Below are positions 25,955 through 34,771 of a DNA stretch of 64,000 nt, one piece after another (the stretch's first letter is position 1; every line of letters begins with the position of its first letter). Both the position numbers and the translations under genes were made by a program. The stretch covers positions 186,001 to 250,000 of the forward strand of contig NZ_JARXHX010000005.1 in NCBI RefSeq assembly GCF_031127835.1, given 5' to 3'. The notes under the pieces were generated by a model. That model had not been told where the DNA came from. It searched no databases and worked only from the letters and a program-made list of their open reading frames with translations. Source of the DNA: Pelagicoccus sp. SDUM812002 (GTDB lineage: Bacteria; Verrucomicrobiota; Verrucomicrobiia; Opitutales; Opitutaceae).

Positions 25955-26560
25955 ATGGACGGGATTATCCAGGAAACGATAGAGCTATGGATGGCTGGCG
26001 GGGCCTTGATGATCCCGCTCGCTCTCCTTGGAGGGGTGATCTACTTCGCCATCTTCGAGCTCTATCTCTACATGAAGAAGAAGAAATTCTACTTGATGGA
26101 TGCGAATGAGCTGGGGCACTGGATCGACGTGCCCAAGGACGCGAAGGGAGACGTGGCAGAAATTATAGAATACACGCAGGACGGTGTATCGGATATGAAT
26201 ACAGCTCGAGCTCGATTCGACGAGGTCCGCGTCGCCCATCTACCGATTCTACAGCGTCGCCTATACTTCTGCAATATACTGGTAGGAGCGGCTCCACTGA
26301 CCGGCCTGCTTGGAACGGTCATGGGTATGCTTGGAACCTTCTTCGGCCTTTCGGTCAGTACTGGAGGGAACACGATCGATCTCGTGGCAGGTGGTATCTC
26401 CGAAGCGTTGATCACCACACAGACAGGGCTCGTGCTAGCGATCCCAGCCTACGTGATGATGACCGTGGTTAAGAAGCAAATCGGCGAGCTCGACTCCTTC
26501 TTCAACCGAATGGAAATCCTCACCATCCTCAAATTCGAGAAAAACAATTTAGCAAGATAG
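25955..26560 (+). CDS. exbB: ExbB2-type proton channel subunit
   Basis: 201 residues with three membrane helices: near the N-terminus (LMIPLALLGGVIYFAIFELYL), then the conserved pair with APLTGLLGTVMGMLGTFFGL and ISEALITTQTGLVLAIPAYV. With ExbD it turns the proton gradient into TonB movement. It lacks the long N-terminal extension of the preceding paralogue. It is coupled to its neighbours by 1 base upstream and 6 downstream. Confidence 0.93.
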   Translation: MDGIIQETIELWMAGGALMIPLALLGGVIYFAIFELYLYMKKKKFYLMDANELGHWIDVPKDAKGDVAEIIEYTQDGVSDMNTARARFDEVRVAHLPILQRRLYFCNILVGAAPLTGLLGTVMGMLGTFFGLSVSTGGNTIDLVAGGISEALITTQTGLVLAIPAYVMMTVVKKQIGELDSFFNRMEILTILKFEKNNLAR

Positions 26561-26566
26561 GGTATT

Positions 26567-26971
26567 ATGAAAGCAAGACGTTCCATTTTAGAGGGCGAAG
26601 CAGAAAGCGATGAGATCAACATCTCTCCTTTGATCGACATGGTCTTCATCCTCCTGATTTTCTTCATCGTAACTACGGTTTTCGTTGAAGAAACAGGAGT
26701 CGAGGTAAACAAGCCCCAGGCAGCCTCCGCTACGGACCTAGAGAAAAACAGTATCCTGATAGCCATTACGGATAAGGGAAAGATTGTCTACGGCGGCAAG
26801 GAAGTCGGTTTGTCCGGCGTCCGCTCCATCGTGCGACAGCTCGTATCCAAAGATCAGATGCCGGTGATCATTCAAGCGGACAAGACCGCTTCGATCGATC
26901 TCTACACACGTGTTCACGACGAGTGTAAATTGGCGGGTGCAAATACAGTTAATTTGGCAACCGACGGATAG
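26567..26971 (+). CDS. exbD: ExbD-type energiser subunit
   Basis: 134 residues with one membrane helix near 24-42. The proton-carrying Asp is in the helix start ([17 protein letters not shown]), followed by a periplasmic domain with the [11 protein letters not shown] pattern of the ExbD/TolR family. It is placed between exbB and tonB in the operon. Function is secure from family and context. Confidence 0.94.
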   Translation: MKARRSILEGEAESDEINISPLIDMVFILLIFFIVTTVFVEETGVEVNKPQAASATDLEKNSILIAITDKGKIVYGGKEVGLSGVRSIVRQLVSKDQMPVIIQADKTASIDLYTRVHDECKLAGANTVNLATDG

Positions 26972-26998
26972 GGGGCGAGGAGACCTCTATATTTTCTG

Positions 26999-27673
26999 AT
27001 GGGATCACCATACAAATTTTACAAAGGCCCTGTATTCAAGAAGGTGCCTCTGGGCTCAGGAGCCTTAGCTGCCCTCGCGGTATTGGCCATGTTCGGAATG
27101 CTGCCGTTCACCCAGTTCTTGGCTGGCTTGAAAAAGCCGGACCTGCAGGTGCGCGAGTTCGACGTGACGGTTCCGCCACCGGCGTTCACGCCTCCAGAGC
27201 CACCACCGCCGGAGCCGCCGCCGGAGCAGGATCCGCCTCCAGAAATGGAGCCGCCTCCACCTCAGCTTTCGCTCTCGCAGCTAAACATGGCCTTGAATCC
27301 AGGCGTAGGTAACGCTCTCGCTGGCGGGTTCTCGCTTGGAGAAGTGGGGGTTAGTGCCTCGGAAACGATGAACGAGATAAGCCTTTTCGAGATCAGCGAT
27401 CTCGATAGTCCGGTCTCCGTTCTCCGCAAGCCGCCATTCCAATTCAGCCCACGTATGAAGCGTGAGAAGAAAGAGGGCTATATTACGATGGAAGGCGTTA
27501 TCAACGCAGACGGAACGGTCACGATATCCTCCGTGAAGCAAACGATCGACGAGGATTACACGCGTCTTTTCCGCGAACACTTCGAAGGTTGGGTTTACCA
27601 AAAGCCTACCGTTGCAGGCAAGCCGGTGCAGGCCCGCGTCATATTCGAAAATATCAAAATCACTTGGCAGTAA
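26999..27673 (+). CDS. tonB: TonB energy-transducing protein
   Basis: 224 residues: a cytoplasmic stub, one membrane helix near 20-42 (ALAALAVLAMFGMLPFTQFL), a Pro/Glu-rich span at about 58-90 (PPEPPPPEPPPEQ) that crosses the periplasm, and a C-terminal TonB domain (GYITMEGVINADGTVTISSV, then YQKPTVAGKPVQARVIFENI). It energises the receptor at 21.0 kb and perhaps others. A short spacer (about 27 bases) separates it from exbD. No clear ribosome site beyond a distant AGGAG. Confidence 0.92.
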   Translation: MGSPYKFYKGPVFKKVPLGSGALAALAVLAMFGMLPFTQFLAGLKKPDLQVREFDVTVPPPAFTPPEPPPPEPPPEQDPPPEMEPPPPQLSLSQLNMALNPGVGNALAGGFSLGEVGVSASETMNEISLFEISDLDSPVSVLRKPPFQFSPRMKREKKEGYITMEGVINADGTVTISSVKQTIDEDYTRLFREHFEGWVYQKPTVAGKPVQARVIFENIKITWQ

Positions 27674-27694
27674 CTTTCTACAAACTTTATCACG

Positions 27695-29056
27695 ATGAAT
27701 AAACGTTCATACCTAAAAACTATAACTTTATCGGCTTGTTTGCTCGCGACCTCTTTGCAGGGGCAGGTTTACGATCTTAAAGAACAGTCTTTCGACAACC
27801 CGGAGTTTCGCGCCCGTTTCGCGAAAAGCTACATCGCCGAGTCATCGACGAATCCGAACATCACAGCTGAAGAAAAGGGCTTGTTCGACGAAATAGTGCC
27901 GCTGATTGGGTCCGATCCTAAGGCCGCTATTACTCGGCTCTCTTCCTCGCTCGGACCGGACAGTAGTGCTGCCTTTGACTATATCCTTGGCAACCTCTAC
28001 TACCAGGAAGGTCAGGGTGAATTGGCGATCGATTCTTACGAACAGGCGGTGAAGAAGTTTCCTAACTACTCTCAGGCTTACTACAACATGGGCCGGGCCT
28101 ATGTTGCAGAAGCGGATTACGCGAGCGCTTTAAAGAGCTTGCAGAAGTCTCTCTCCATTGAGACCGGAGACGGAACTATATATGGGTTGATTGGATACTG
28201 TTATCTCAATATGGATAAACCATCCACCGCTCTGGATGCTTACAAGGTAGCTATCATGCTTGCTCCAGACAGCAAAGACTGGAAGCTCGGTCAGTTGCAG
28301 TGCCTGATCGCTCTCGAACGATCGCAAGAAGCAATCGGAGTTCTCTACGAATTCATCAAAGACGACCCGTCCAAGGCAGATTGGTGGAAACTACAGGCTA
28401 ACCAATTTCTTGTAGTCGACGAAAGAGCCAAGGCTGCTGCCAACCTCACTGTCGTCAAGGATCTCGGCAAGGCTGATGGACCAACTTTGGCCCTCCTCGG
28501 AGATTTGCTCGTTAATGAAGGTCTCGTGGAGCCAGCAGTCGAGAGCTACATCGATGCGATGGCGAAGGGCGGAGCCCGTCCTGGACGTATCATCGAGGTG
28601 GTCAACTCGCTTATCTATATGGACCAAATCGGGAGCGCAAAGACTTTGCTCTCCAACCTCGAGTCCTCGATGTCGTCGGATCTCGATGAAAAGCAGCAAC
28701 TTAGCGTCTTGAACGTGAAGGCTCGACTCGCGATGCAAGAAGACGATACCGATGGTGCTGCAGGTTTCTTGGCTGATATGGTCAAGAAAGATCCCCTTAA
28801 TGGTGGCGCCTTGCTCTCACTCAGCGAACTTGAAAAGAAGCGCGGGGATCTCGCTAAAGCCGAGTACTACGCAGAGAACGCGACCAAGATCGATGGCTAC
28901 GCTCATCAAGCTTTCATAACCTTGGCCCAGCTAAATGTTGGCAAACGTGACTACGAGGCTGCTGCCAAGTACCTTCGCGAAGCCCAGCAAATCGATCCCA
29001 AGGACTACGTCGCTGACTATCTCCTACGCATCGAGCAAGCCGCCCTTAGGATGTAA
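27695..29056 (+). CDS. Exported TPR-repeat protein of the TonB cluster
   Basis: 453 residues with a signal peptide (TITLSACLLATSLQG) and about eight TPR helical-hairpin repeats from residue 85 to the end. Clear units are GNLYYQEGQGELAIDSYEQA, YYNMGRAYVAEADYASALKS and AKYLREAQQIDPKDYVADY. TPR proteins close many TonB2/TtpC operons and probably scaffold the periplasmic parts of the complex. It is 21 bases after tonB and 66 bases before the third exported aminotransferase. Confidence 0.9.
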   Translation: MNKRSYLKTITLSACLLATSLQGQVYDLKEQSFDNPEFRARFAKSYIAESSTNPNITAEEKGLFDEIVPLIGSDPKAAITRLSSSLGPDSSAAFDYILGNLYYQEGQGELAIDSYEQAVKKFPNYSQAYYNMGRAYVAEADYASALKSLQKSLSIETGDGTIYGLIGYCYLNMDKPSTALDAYKVAIMLAPDSKDWKLGQLQCLIALERSQEAIGVLYEFIKDDPSKADWWKLQANQFLVVDERAKAAANLTVVKDLGKADGPTLALLGDLLVNEGLVEPAVESYIDAMAKGGARPGRIIEVVNSLIYMDQIGSAKTLLSNLESSMSSDLDEKQQLSVLNVKARLAMQEDDTDGAAGFLADMVKKDPLNGGALLSLSELEKKRGDLAKAEYYAENATKIDGYAHQAFITLAQLNVGKRDYEAAAKYLREAQQIDPKDYVADYLLRIEQAALRM

Positions 29057-29122
29057 TTAACGAGTGGATACAAGACGCTTAGGTGATTCGTTATCTGTGC
29101 GCACCGAATTTACCACCACACT

Positions 29123-30262
29123 ATGAAAAAGATGTCTAATCTCGTCGAAAGACGTTTCCGCAATTTGGTCGTACCAGTTGCGATTTCCGGAGCGCTGCTC
29201 ACAAGTTCCCTTGTAGCACAGCCTGCTCCTACGCTGGAGGATAGCCCAATCCGTCTCAGCAGTAATGAAAATGCCTTCGGCTACACTCCGAACGCCAAGT
29301 CTGCCATCATCAAGGCTCTTGATAGCGGCGGTTACTACAACCGGAATGACGTTAGCGATCTTATCGAGGCTTGTGCTAAAAAGGAAGGCGTACCAGAGGA
29401 CTACATACTCACTACAGCAGGTTCCGGTCCTTTGCTCATGATGACAGCTCTTGCATACGCAGAGCCCGGTGTGAATGTCGTGACCACTGAGATGGGGTAT
29501 ACGCAGTTGGTGCGCAAGTTCGAGGAACGCGGCGGCGACGTGAAGTTTGCCCCGCTCGGCGAAGATATGGGTTACGATTTCAAGGCGTTGAAGGCTGAGA
29601 TCGATGAGAAAACGAAGATCGTATACATCTGTAACCCGAATAATCCGACCGGCGTGCTCGCAGATTCCGCGGAACTCAAGCAGTTCGTGATGAGCATTCC
29701 TGAGGACATTCTTGTCTTCGTTGACGAAGCCTACCTGGAGTTGACAAATTCGAGCTTCGCCATGGCGACTTGCGCCCCCCTCGCGAAACTCAAGAAGAAC
29801 GTTATAGTGACGCGCACCTTTTCTAAGGGACACGGCATGGCAGGCTTCCGTATCGGCTACGCTGTAGCCCACCCGGACATTCTGGAGAAGATCAGCGTTT
29901 TCGGTATGGGTACGCCGAGCTATCTCGCCGCTATCGCAGCGGTGGAGGCAATCAAGGATACTGAGCACCTTGCCAAGAACGTGAAGAACTACCAAACGGT
30001 ACGTAAGCACGTGACTGATTCCTTCGACAAGATGGGCATCAAGTACGCCAAGCCTGACGGTGCTTTCGTCTACTTCCACTCCGGGATCGACCAGCAGGTG
30101 TTGCGCGATACCATGTCGGAAAACGGCATCCTCATCAGCGGCTCTCGCGTATCCGGCGCTCCTGAGTCCAAGTATTCTGATTGGGCTCGCGTGAGCATTG
30201 GCACGAAAGATCAGATGGACGAGTTTCTGAACCTGCTCGGTGGTTTGGTAGCCATGAAGTAG
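29123..30262 (+). CDS. Exported HisC-like PLP aminotransferase 3
   Basis: Third paralogue, 379 residues. The N-terminus is a signal peptide (VERRFRNLVVPVAISGALLTSSLVAQ) with an Arg pair that only partly fits a Tat motif. Family marks are SSNENAFGYT, NPNNPTGV, DEAYLEL, the PLP lysine (aag at 29825) in TFSKGHGMAGFRIGYA, and WARVSIG, where aminotransferases 1 and 2 have WCR. The start may be the ATG at 29123 or the one at 29132; the second lies in the shared AAAAAGATGTCTA element as in its relatives. It follows the TonB cluster with no terminator between, so it may be its last gene. Substrate unknown; a periplasmic role is inferred. Confidence 0.9.
   Translation: MKKMSNLVERRFRNLVVPVAISGALLTSSLVAQPAPTLEDSPIRLSSNENAFGYTPNAKSAIIKALDSGGYYNRNDVSDLIEACAKKEGVPEDYILTTAGSGPLLMMTALAYAEPGVNVVTTEMGYTQLVRKFEERGGDVKFAPLGEDMGYDFKALKAEIDEKTKIVYICNPNNPTGVLADSAELKQFVMSIPEDILVFVDEAYLELTNSSFAMATCAPLAKLKKNVIVTRTFSKGHGMAGFRIGYAVAHPDILEKISVFGMGTPSYLAAIAAVEAIKDTEHLAKNVKNYQTVRKHVTDSFDKMGIKYAKPDGAFVYFHSGIDQQVLRDTMSENGILISGSRVSGAPESKYSDWARVSIGTKDQMDEFLNLLGGLVAMK
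29126..29138 (+). promoter_or_regulatory. Shared start-region element, copy at aminotransferase 3
   Basis: AAAAAGATGTCTA containing the ATG at 29132. An extra in-frame ATG nine bases earlier makes the start ambiguous. Confidence 0.55.
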
Positions 30263-30298
30263 TTTTGCGCTTCAGATCAATTTTCCCGCCCTCCTAGT

Positions 30299-30336
30299 AG
30301 AGGCGGAGGGGTTTTCGAATCTCTCCGCCTTTTTTG
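30299..30336 (+). terminator. Intrinsic terminator after aminotransferase 3
   Basis: Stem AGGCGGAG (30301-30308) with CTCCGCCT (30323-30330), followed by a T run. It marks the end of the TonB/aminotransferase region. Confidence 0.88.
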
Positions 30337-30483
30337 CGTCTAGGGAATCTCTGCTTCGGACGTCATAGGAGTGTAACCGACCCGATTCAGATCACTGCTT
30401 GCCGAAATGTCGTTTGGGCGCTTCATTGAATTACTAACTCACCAAACTCTCTCCGAAACCCCAATAACTAGGAGATTGATTAT

Positions 30484-31377
30484 ATGCCCTCGTATACCCA
30501 TGAGGCGCCGCTATGGCGTCTCTCCCGTTTGTCTGCTTCGCTGGCTCTATTCGCAGCGTTTGTTTGCTCTGTTTCTGCGCAACACCGTTTAATGATACCC
30601 AATCCCTTCGACTTGGAGTCGAAGTTAGAGGTGCTCGCCTTGGACGATGCGCTTTGCGTCGTTGATTTAGGAATGGGGCTGGATCGCGTTTCAGCCGGTT
30701 CCTATTTTTTCGACGAAACCACGACGTTCGCGGACGGTTACATCGAATTGAACCGCCCGATCGGGCGAATCATCGAAGGGGACAAGAAGGTCAACTTCGA
30801 ATTCACAGCCAAGGTTCGACCGAGCCGAGACTACACGGATTGCTTCGTTGTGTTGCAATTGTTTGCCCAAGACGGTCGAGAGTTTCTGCTCCCATTCGAG
30901 ATAGACGACCTGCAGGCAGGTAAGGCCCAGCAAGTGAAGATTTCACCGGAGTTGGCTTTTGCTGACCTGAACCGCGGCATCTATCACTATCATTTCTTTT
31001 CGGGTGGAGATGAGATCTACTTTGCTCCCACTTCAATGACCCTGGGCCGGAGGAATCACCGGCCGTTGCCTCTGAGAAATGCTGGCAGCCGAGAGCCGGA
31101 GTTGGTGACCGCTCCGCAGAAGCCTTTGCCTGCTTCCATGGCTTGGATGGTTTCAGACGAAGAAGTCCTTGTAGCCGTGGGAGTGAACGACAGCGGATTC
31201 AGCGTCGATCACACCTTGCTATCAGAGGCGAATCCATCGGCCGCGCGAGTCGCTCTCGATCTGGTCAAGAAATCCCGATTTAGTCCTGGTAGCGAAAACG
31301 GTTTCTACGCGCGGAAGGATTTGCTGCTTAAAGTTCAGTTCGACTCGAAGGGTCAATACAGATTGAGTTCGATGTAG
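30484..31377 (+). CDS. Exported protein of unknown function
   Basis: 297 residues that I do not recognise as a named family. A signal peptide (SLALFAAFVCSVSAQ, cleavage near 33) shows export. The middle part looks like a beta-sandwich (VNFEFTAKVRP, FVVLQLFAQDGREFLLPFEI). The last 80 residues (MAWMVSDEEVLVAVGVNDSG, then KSRFSPGSENGFYARKDLLLKVQF) have the rhythm of a TonB C-terminal-like domain, which I note only as resemblance. The ATG follows AGGAGA at good spacing. It stands alone after the terminator. Confidence 0.8.
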   Translation: MPSYTHEAPLWRLSRLSASLALFAAFVCSVSAQHRLMIPNPFDLESKLEVLALDDALCVVDLGMGLDRVSAGSYFFDETTTFADGYIELNRPIGRIIEGDKKVNFEFTAKVRPSRDYTDCFVVLQLFAQDGREFLLPFEIDDLQAGKAQQVKISPELAFADLNRGIYHYHFFSGGDEIYFAPTSMTLGRRNHRPLPLRNAGSREPELVTAPQKPLPASMAWMVSDEEVLVAVGVNDSGFSVDHTLLSEANPSAARVALDLVKKSRFSPGSENGFYARKDLLLKVQFDSKGQYRLSSM

Positions 31378-31506
31378 TGGGAAACTGGGCACAGAGTTCT
31401 ACTCTTGGGTGACTTCCTGCTTTGATGCTTTGTGCCCTTGAAAAGGGAGGTCCATGAATTGGGTTTTCGGTTTTGCTTGTCTTGGAGGGGGCTAGCGCCA
31501 TTTCGT

Positions 31507-31564
31507 GTTCAGGATTGGGATCGTATCCCAGATGCAAGTACACTTTGTTTGCATGAGCCTGAAC
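31507..31564 (+). ncRNA. Three-way-junction leader element upstream of a secreted-protein gene
   Basis: The RNA could fold with an outer stem GTTCAGG (31507-31513)/CCTGAAC (31558-31564) closing two hairpins, TGGGAT-CGT-ATCCCA (31516-31530) and ATGCAA/TTGCAT (31532-31554). All 19 pairs are Watson-Crick. It ends 20 bases before the next start codon, so it could act as a cis-regulator. A two-base linker after a seven-pair outer stem recalls a tRNA without a T arm. I recognise no riboswitch class. Confidence 0.4.
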
Positions 31565-31584
31565 TGGTTTCCGAGAGGTAGAAT

Positions 31585-32556
31585 ATGAATGCTATGTTTA
31601 TTTTGAGATTTGCAGCCCTTGCCCTTTTTTTCTGTGGGATCGCCGAAGGTGAAACCTCTCGTTTGCTGGTTGATAGCGATCGCCTGTTGTTTTCCAGTCC
31701 GCAAGAGCGCGAAACCGAACCTGAGAGTTTTATAGTTTTCAATCATTCAGATGAAGTGATGGAAAACCTGTCCTTTCGTATTACGGAAGATGATACGGAG
31801 GCCTTTGCTCTGAAAACTGAACATAGCTTAAGTTTAGGCCCAGGTTCCAGTATTTCTGCTAAGGTCGTTTTTGCTCCGGCTGCTGGAGCACTCGGAGTGT
31901 TGCGAGGGCGTTGCGAACTTGTCTCCGATAAAGGAGTGCCTCTGGGCTCGGTGGAGCTCGTTGGGCTTTCCGCACCTGGCTTGGAAGGTCATGGAGAGGC
32001 TACGCTTTCTCAGGCAGTAGAAGCCTTGGGTTTAGGTATCGATGTGGGTTGGGAGAGCCTGGGCAATCACACGCGTTCTGAGTTGGTAGGAGAAGAGGTG
32101 CGGGCAGGGACGTTTCGAAAGGCGTCTCCGGGGCTCGTGACGATCCGTCCGGTGGCTCGCTATTCACCCGACTTTTTGTTGCCGTTCGGAATCTACGATG
32201 CAGGTGAAGCGGAACCTTCCTTGCGTACGGTCGGAACCCTCGCAGAAGCCACGAAGACGCGGTTTGAGCAAAATTGTTTGATGCCAAGTCTGGCTAGCGG
32301 AACCATCGAGTGCGATCCGGGAGATATGGAGTTTGGCATATTTACGGCCAGCCCCTCGCACGTGGCTTACACGCAAGATGAAGTAAACGAACGATTAGAG
32401 CCTGAACACGTCGCTCACGCGGTTCGCGTTTATCCAGCTAAGGACGAACGGGGTGTACGAATTCTGAATACGTTTCTTGTGTGTTTCGAAGAAGCGCGAA
32501 ACGGGGACTACCAAGACTACGTTTTCCTCGTATCAAACGTGGCCCCTGTTCAGTAA
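31585..32556 (+). CDS. Secreted protein with ASH-like and DUF4114-like parts
   Basis: 323 residues with a signal peptide (FILRFAALALFFCGIAEG). Residues about 24-130 resemble an ASPM/SPD-2/hydin-type immunoglobulin-like domain (SFIVFNHSDEVMENLSFRIT, FAPAAGALGVLRGRCELVS). The C-terminal end (NTFLVCFEEARNGDYQDYVF) resembles the closing motif of DUF4114-type domains, which are often calcium-dependent surface modules. There are no catalytic motifs. GAGAGG precedes the ATG. The protein is probably structural or surface-bound; no specific role can be named. Confidence 0.75.
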   Translation: MNAMFILRFAALALFFCGIAEGETSRLLVDSDRLLFSSPQERETEPESFIVFNHSDEVMENLSFRITEDDTEAFALKTEHSLSLGPGSSISAKVVFAPAAGALGVLRGRCELVSDKGVPLGSVELVGLSAPGLEGHGEATLSQAVEALGLGIDVGWESLGNHTRSELVGEEVRAGTFRKASPGLVTIRPVARYSPDFLLPFGIYDAGEAEPSLRTVGTLAEATKTRFEQNCLMPSLASGTIECDPGDMEFGIFTASPSHVAYTQDEVNERLEPEHVAHAVRVYPAKDERGVRILNTFLVCFEEARNGDYQDYVFLVSNVAPVQ

Positions 32557-32583
32557 CCGGCAGTAGGTCGCAGCAAAACAAAA

Positions 32584-32610
32584 GCGGCGCGAGCTGATGT
32601 TCCGCGCCGC
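32584..32610. terminator. Hairpin between convergent genes
   Basis: GCGGCGCG/CGCGCCGC stem with an 11-base loop between the secreted-protein gene and convergent gpmI. No clear T tract follows on the plus strand, so termination is probable but not certain. Confidence 0.5.
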
Positions 32611-32630
32611 CTAGTAAAGATTATCGTGCA

Positions 32631-32656
32631 ATCGCGACCATGGTCGCTCGTGCTAC
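32631..32656 (-). repeat. REP-like palindrome at the gpmI 3' end
   Basis: On the minus strand: GTAG head, then a palindrome whose core GCGACCATGGTCGC is perfect over 14 bases (32634-32647). It resembles the unit at 39021-39045. The GTAG supplies the TAG stop of gpmI. Confidence 0.6.
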
Positions 32657-34230
32657 TTGATCAGGTTGATGCCGGTCATCTCGGTGGGCTTTTCAAGGCC
32701 CATCATTGCGAGGAGCGTGGGCGCGATGTCGGCGAGGCGACGGTCGCCGTCGTTGACCAACTCCTTACCTTCGAGTCCAGCTCCATAGACGACGGCTTCT
32801 ACCTTGTTTAAGGTGTGAGCGGTGTGTGGGCCGTCTACGGTGGGGTCCCATAGCTGGTCGGCGTTGCCGTGGTCGGCAGTAACGAGGGCCTTGCCGCCCA
32901 TCTGGTCGATGGCTTCGAGGAGAATTCCGATACCTTCGTCAACCTTGGAGCAGGCTTTCTTGACAGCCTCCAGATTGCCGGTGTGGCCGACCATGTCGGG
33001 GTTGGCGTAGTTGACGAGGACGAAGTCGTACTTGCCGGAGAGGATGGCGTCCTTGACGAGGGCGGTGACTTCGTCGGCGGACATCTCTGGTTGCAGGTCG
33101 TAGGTCGGTACCTTCGGGGACTTGGCCATACCGCGGTCTTCACCGTTGAAAGGCTCTTCGCGATAGTCGTTGAAGAAGAAAGTGACGTGCGGGAACTTCT
33201 CGGTTTCGGCGGAGCGAAACTGGGAAAGGCCTTTGTCGGCGAGGTAGGAGCCGAGCACGTTCTTCATTTTCTCCGGCTTAAAGAAAACGACGTTATCGCA
33301 CATCCCTTTTTTCCATTCGGTCATGGCGACAAAGAAGAGGTCGAGCTTTTCGCCGCGATCGAACCCTTCGAAATCATCTTGGATGAAGGCGCTGGCAAGC
33401 TCGCGTGGTCGGTCACCGCGGTAGTTGTAGAACACGACGGCATCTCCGTTGTCGATGGTGGCGAGAGGCTTGCCATTTTCGTCGACGACCCAGGTGGGGG
33501 CTACGAACTCGTCGCCCACGTTCGAGGAGGAGGTGGGATTGTCGTAGTAGTATTGAATGGCTTCCGGAGCGGAGATGGCGGTGCGTTCCGCGTCCTTGCC
33601 GGTAAGCATGTTGTAGGCTTTGCCAACACGGTCCCAACGCTCGTCGCGGTCCATGCACCAGAAGCGTCCACAAACCGAGGCGATTTGGCCGATGCCGAGT
33701 TCCTTGCACTTTGCCTCGCATTGTTCGGCGAAAGCCTTGCCGGAATGTGGTGGAGTGTCACGGCCGTCGGTAAAGAGGTGGATGTAAACCTGCTTGACGC
33801 CAGACTTCTTGGCTTCCTCAAGGAGGCCGTAGAGATGCTCGAGCAGACCGTGCACCCCAGCGTCGGAAGCGATGCCCATATAGTGGAGCTTGCCGCCTGA
33901 CTTGGCTTGTGAGAATGCTCCTTCGAGAGCCTTGTTGCCGGTTACCGTGCCGTCTTTGAAGGCCTTGGTGATGCGGACGATTTCCTGGTCGACGATGCGT
34001 CCCGCCCCGATGTTTTGGTGACCGACTTCGGAGTTGCCCATGATGCCCTCCGGCACGCCGACGTCGAGTCCGCACGCTGCGAGCTCGGTGCGTGGCCATT
34101 CGGCGGAGAGCTTGTCGGAGACGGGGGTATCCGCGAGTTTGACCGCATTGTAGCCGTCTTGGTCGGCGTTGTGGTTAGCTCCCCATCCATCACGGATGAC
34201 GAGGAGTACAGGTTTTTTCGCTTCGCTCAT
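32653..34230 (-). CDS. gpmI: 2,3-bisphosphoglycerate-independent phosphoglycerate mutase
   Basis: Glycolysis/gluconeogenesis enzyme that interconverts 3- and 2-phosphoglycerate in the cytoplasm using manganese and a phosphoserine intermediate. 525 residues, normal length. The N-terminal alkaline-phosphatase-fold segment LLVIRDGWG and catalytic S67 in [15 protein letters not shown] are intact, as are the metal-site motifs [12 protein letters not shown] and TADHGNADQ. It is a single gene with no operon partners. The stop codon is part of a REP-like repeat. Confidence 0.97.
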   Translation of the reverse strand: MSEAKKPVLLVIRDGWGANHNADQDGYNAVKLADTPVSDKLSAEWPRTELAACGLDVGVPEGIMGNSEVGHQNIGAGRIVDQEIVRITKAFKDGTVTGNKALEGAFSQAKSGGKLHYMGIASDAGVHGLLEHLYGLLEEAKKSGVKQVYIHLFTDGRDTPPHSGKAFAEQCEAKCKELGIGQIASVCGRFWCMDRDERWDRVGKAYNMLTGKDAERTAISAPEAIQYYYDNPTSSSNVGDEFVAPTWVVDENGKPLATIDNGDAVVFYNYRGDRPRELASAFIQDDFEGFDRGEKLDLFFVAMTEWKKGMCDNVVFFKPEKMKNVLGSYLADKGLSQFRSAETEKFPHVTFFFNDYREEPFNGEDRGMAKSPKVPTYDLQPEMSADEVTALVKDAILSGKYDFVLVNYANPDMVGHTGNLEAVKKACSKVDEGIGILLEAIDQMGGKALVTADHGNADQLWDPTVDGPHTAHTLNKVEAVVYGAGLEGKELVNDGDRRLADIAPTLLAMMGLEKPTEMTGINLIK

Positions 34231-34771
34231 GATAATTGAAGATTGTCGGCGTCCCTAATGGCGGCGAAGTGCAAAGATGACAAGGGTGTACTTGGATCGT
34301 AGTGCCAACAGCCAAGCGCGGCTTGCTGGTAGGAAGCGATGTTAGGCAGTTTCAGCGAGTTGCGGTTGTCTCAGGAGGTCGAAAGGACCTAGAAGCGTCG
34401 GACTGATATCTCCGGGTGGAAAGCGTAATTTATCTCGCGGAATGACGTGGGGTCGGCGCTCTCCCGAGCCCCCTCATCGCATGTCGTCTTGCACCAATTT
34501 GGCGTGCCAACGTAGCAAAGCGCAAACAGCGAAAACATGGCGATCCGCGTACCGATGCGTTTTTTTTAGAAAACCTTAAAAATGCTCAATGGATTTGTAA
34601 GGCACTGATATACAGAAGCTAAAGATATACGTGTACTTCCGTAGATTCCTCTTTAATCAACTTTTTCGAGGATTGCGGCGCATTAGGTCTATCAAATGCG
34701 AAAGGGGTAGGGACAACGCTGGGAGCGTCGTTCCCGCTAACACATAAACCTCAAATCAACTAAGATATATT
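34231..34771. promoter_or_regulatory. 541-base intergenic region with leader hairpin before the VPDSG-CTERM gene
   Basis: Holds the promoters of gpmI and of the CTERM gene, but no gene I can support. A stem-loop at 34710-34735 (GGGACAACGCT with AGCGTCGTTCCC, one bulge and one mismatch) lies about 35 bases before the CTERM start. An eight-T run sits near 34560. I could not find a sigma-54 site. Confidence 0.5.

Noticed and set aside
29057-30079. Minus-strand open frame of 340 codons
   Set aside because: It mirrors the exported aminotransferase 3 gene, which has a signal peptide and complete PLP motifs.
31507-31564. Tested as tRNA, hammerhead ribozyme and integron attC site
   Set aside because: No T arm or standard seven-base anticodon loop, no CUGANGA/GAAA core, and the end boxes are in the wrong order for attC.
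32869-33900. Plus-strand open frame of 343 codons
   Set aside because: It lies fully antisense to gpmI, whose catalytic motifs are intact, and has no motif of its own.
34600-34771. Sigma-54 promoter expected before some PEP-CTERM genes
   Set aside because: No GG-N10-GC pair with the right flanks; the AAGGCACTGATATACAG stretch near 34598 fails at -12.
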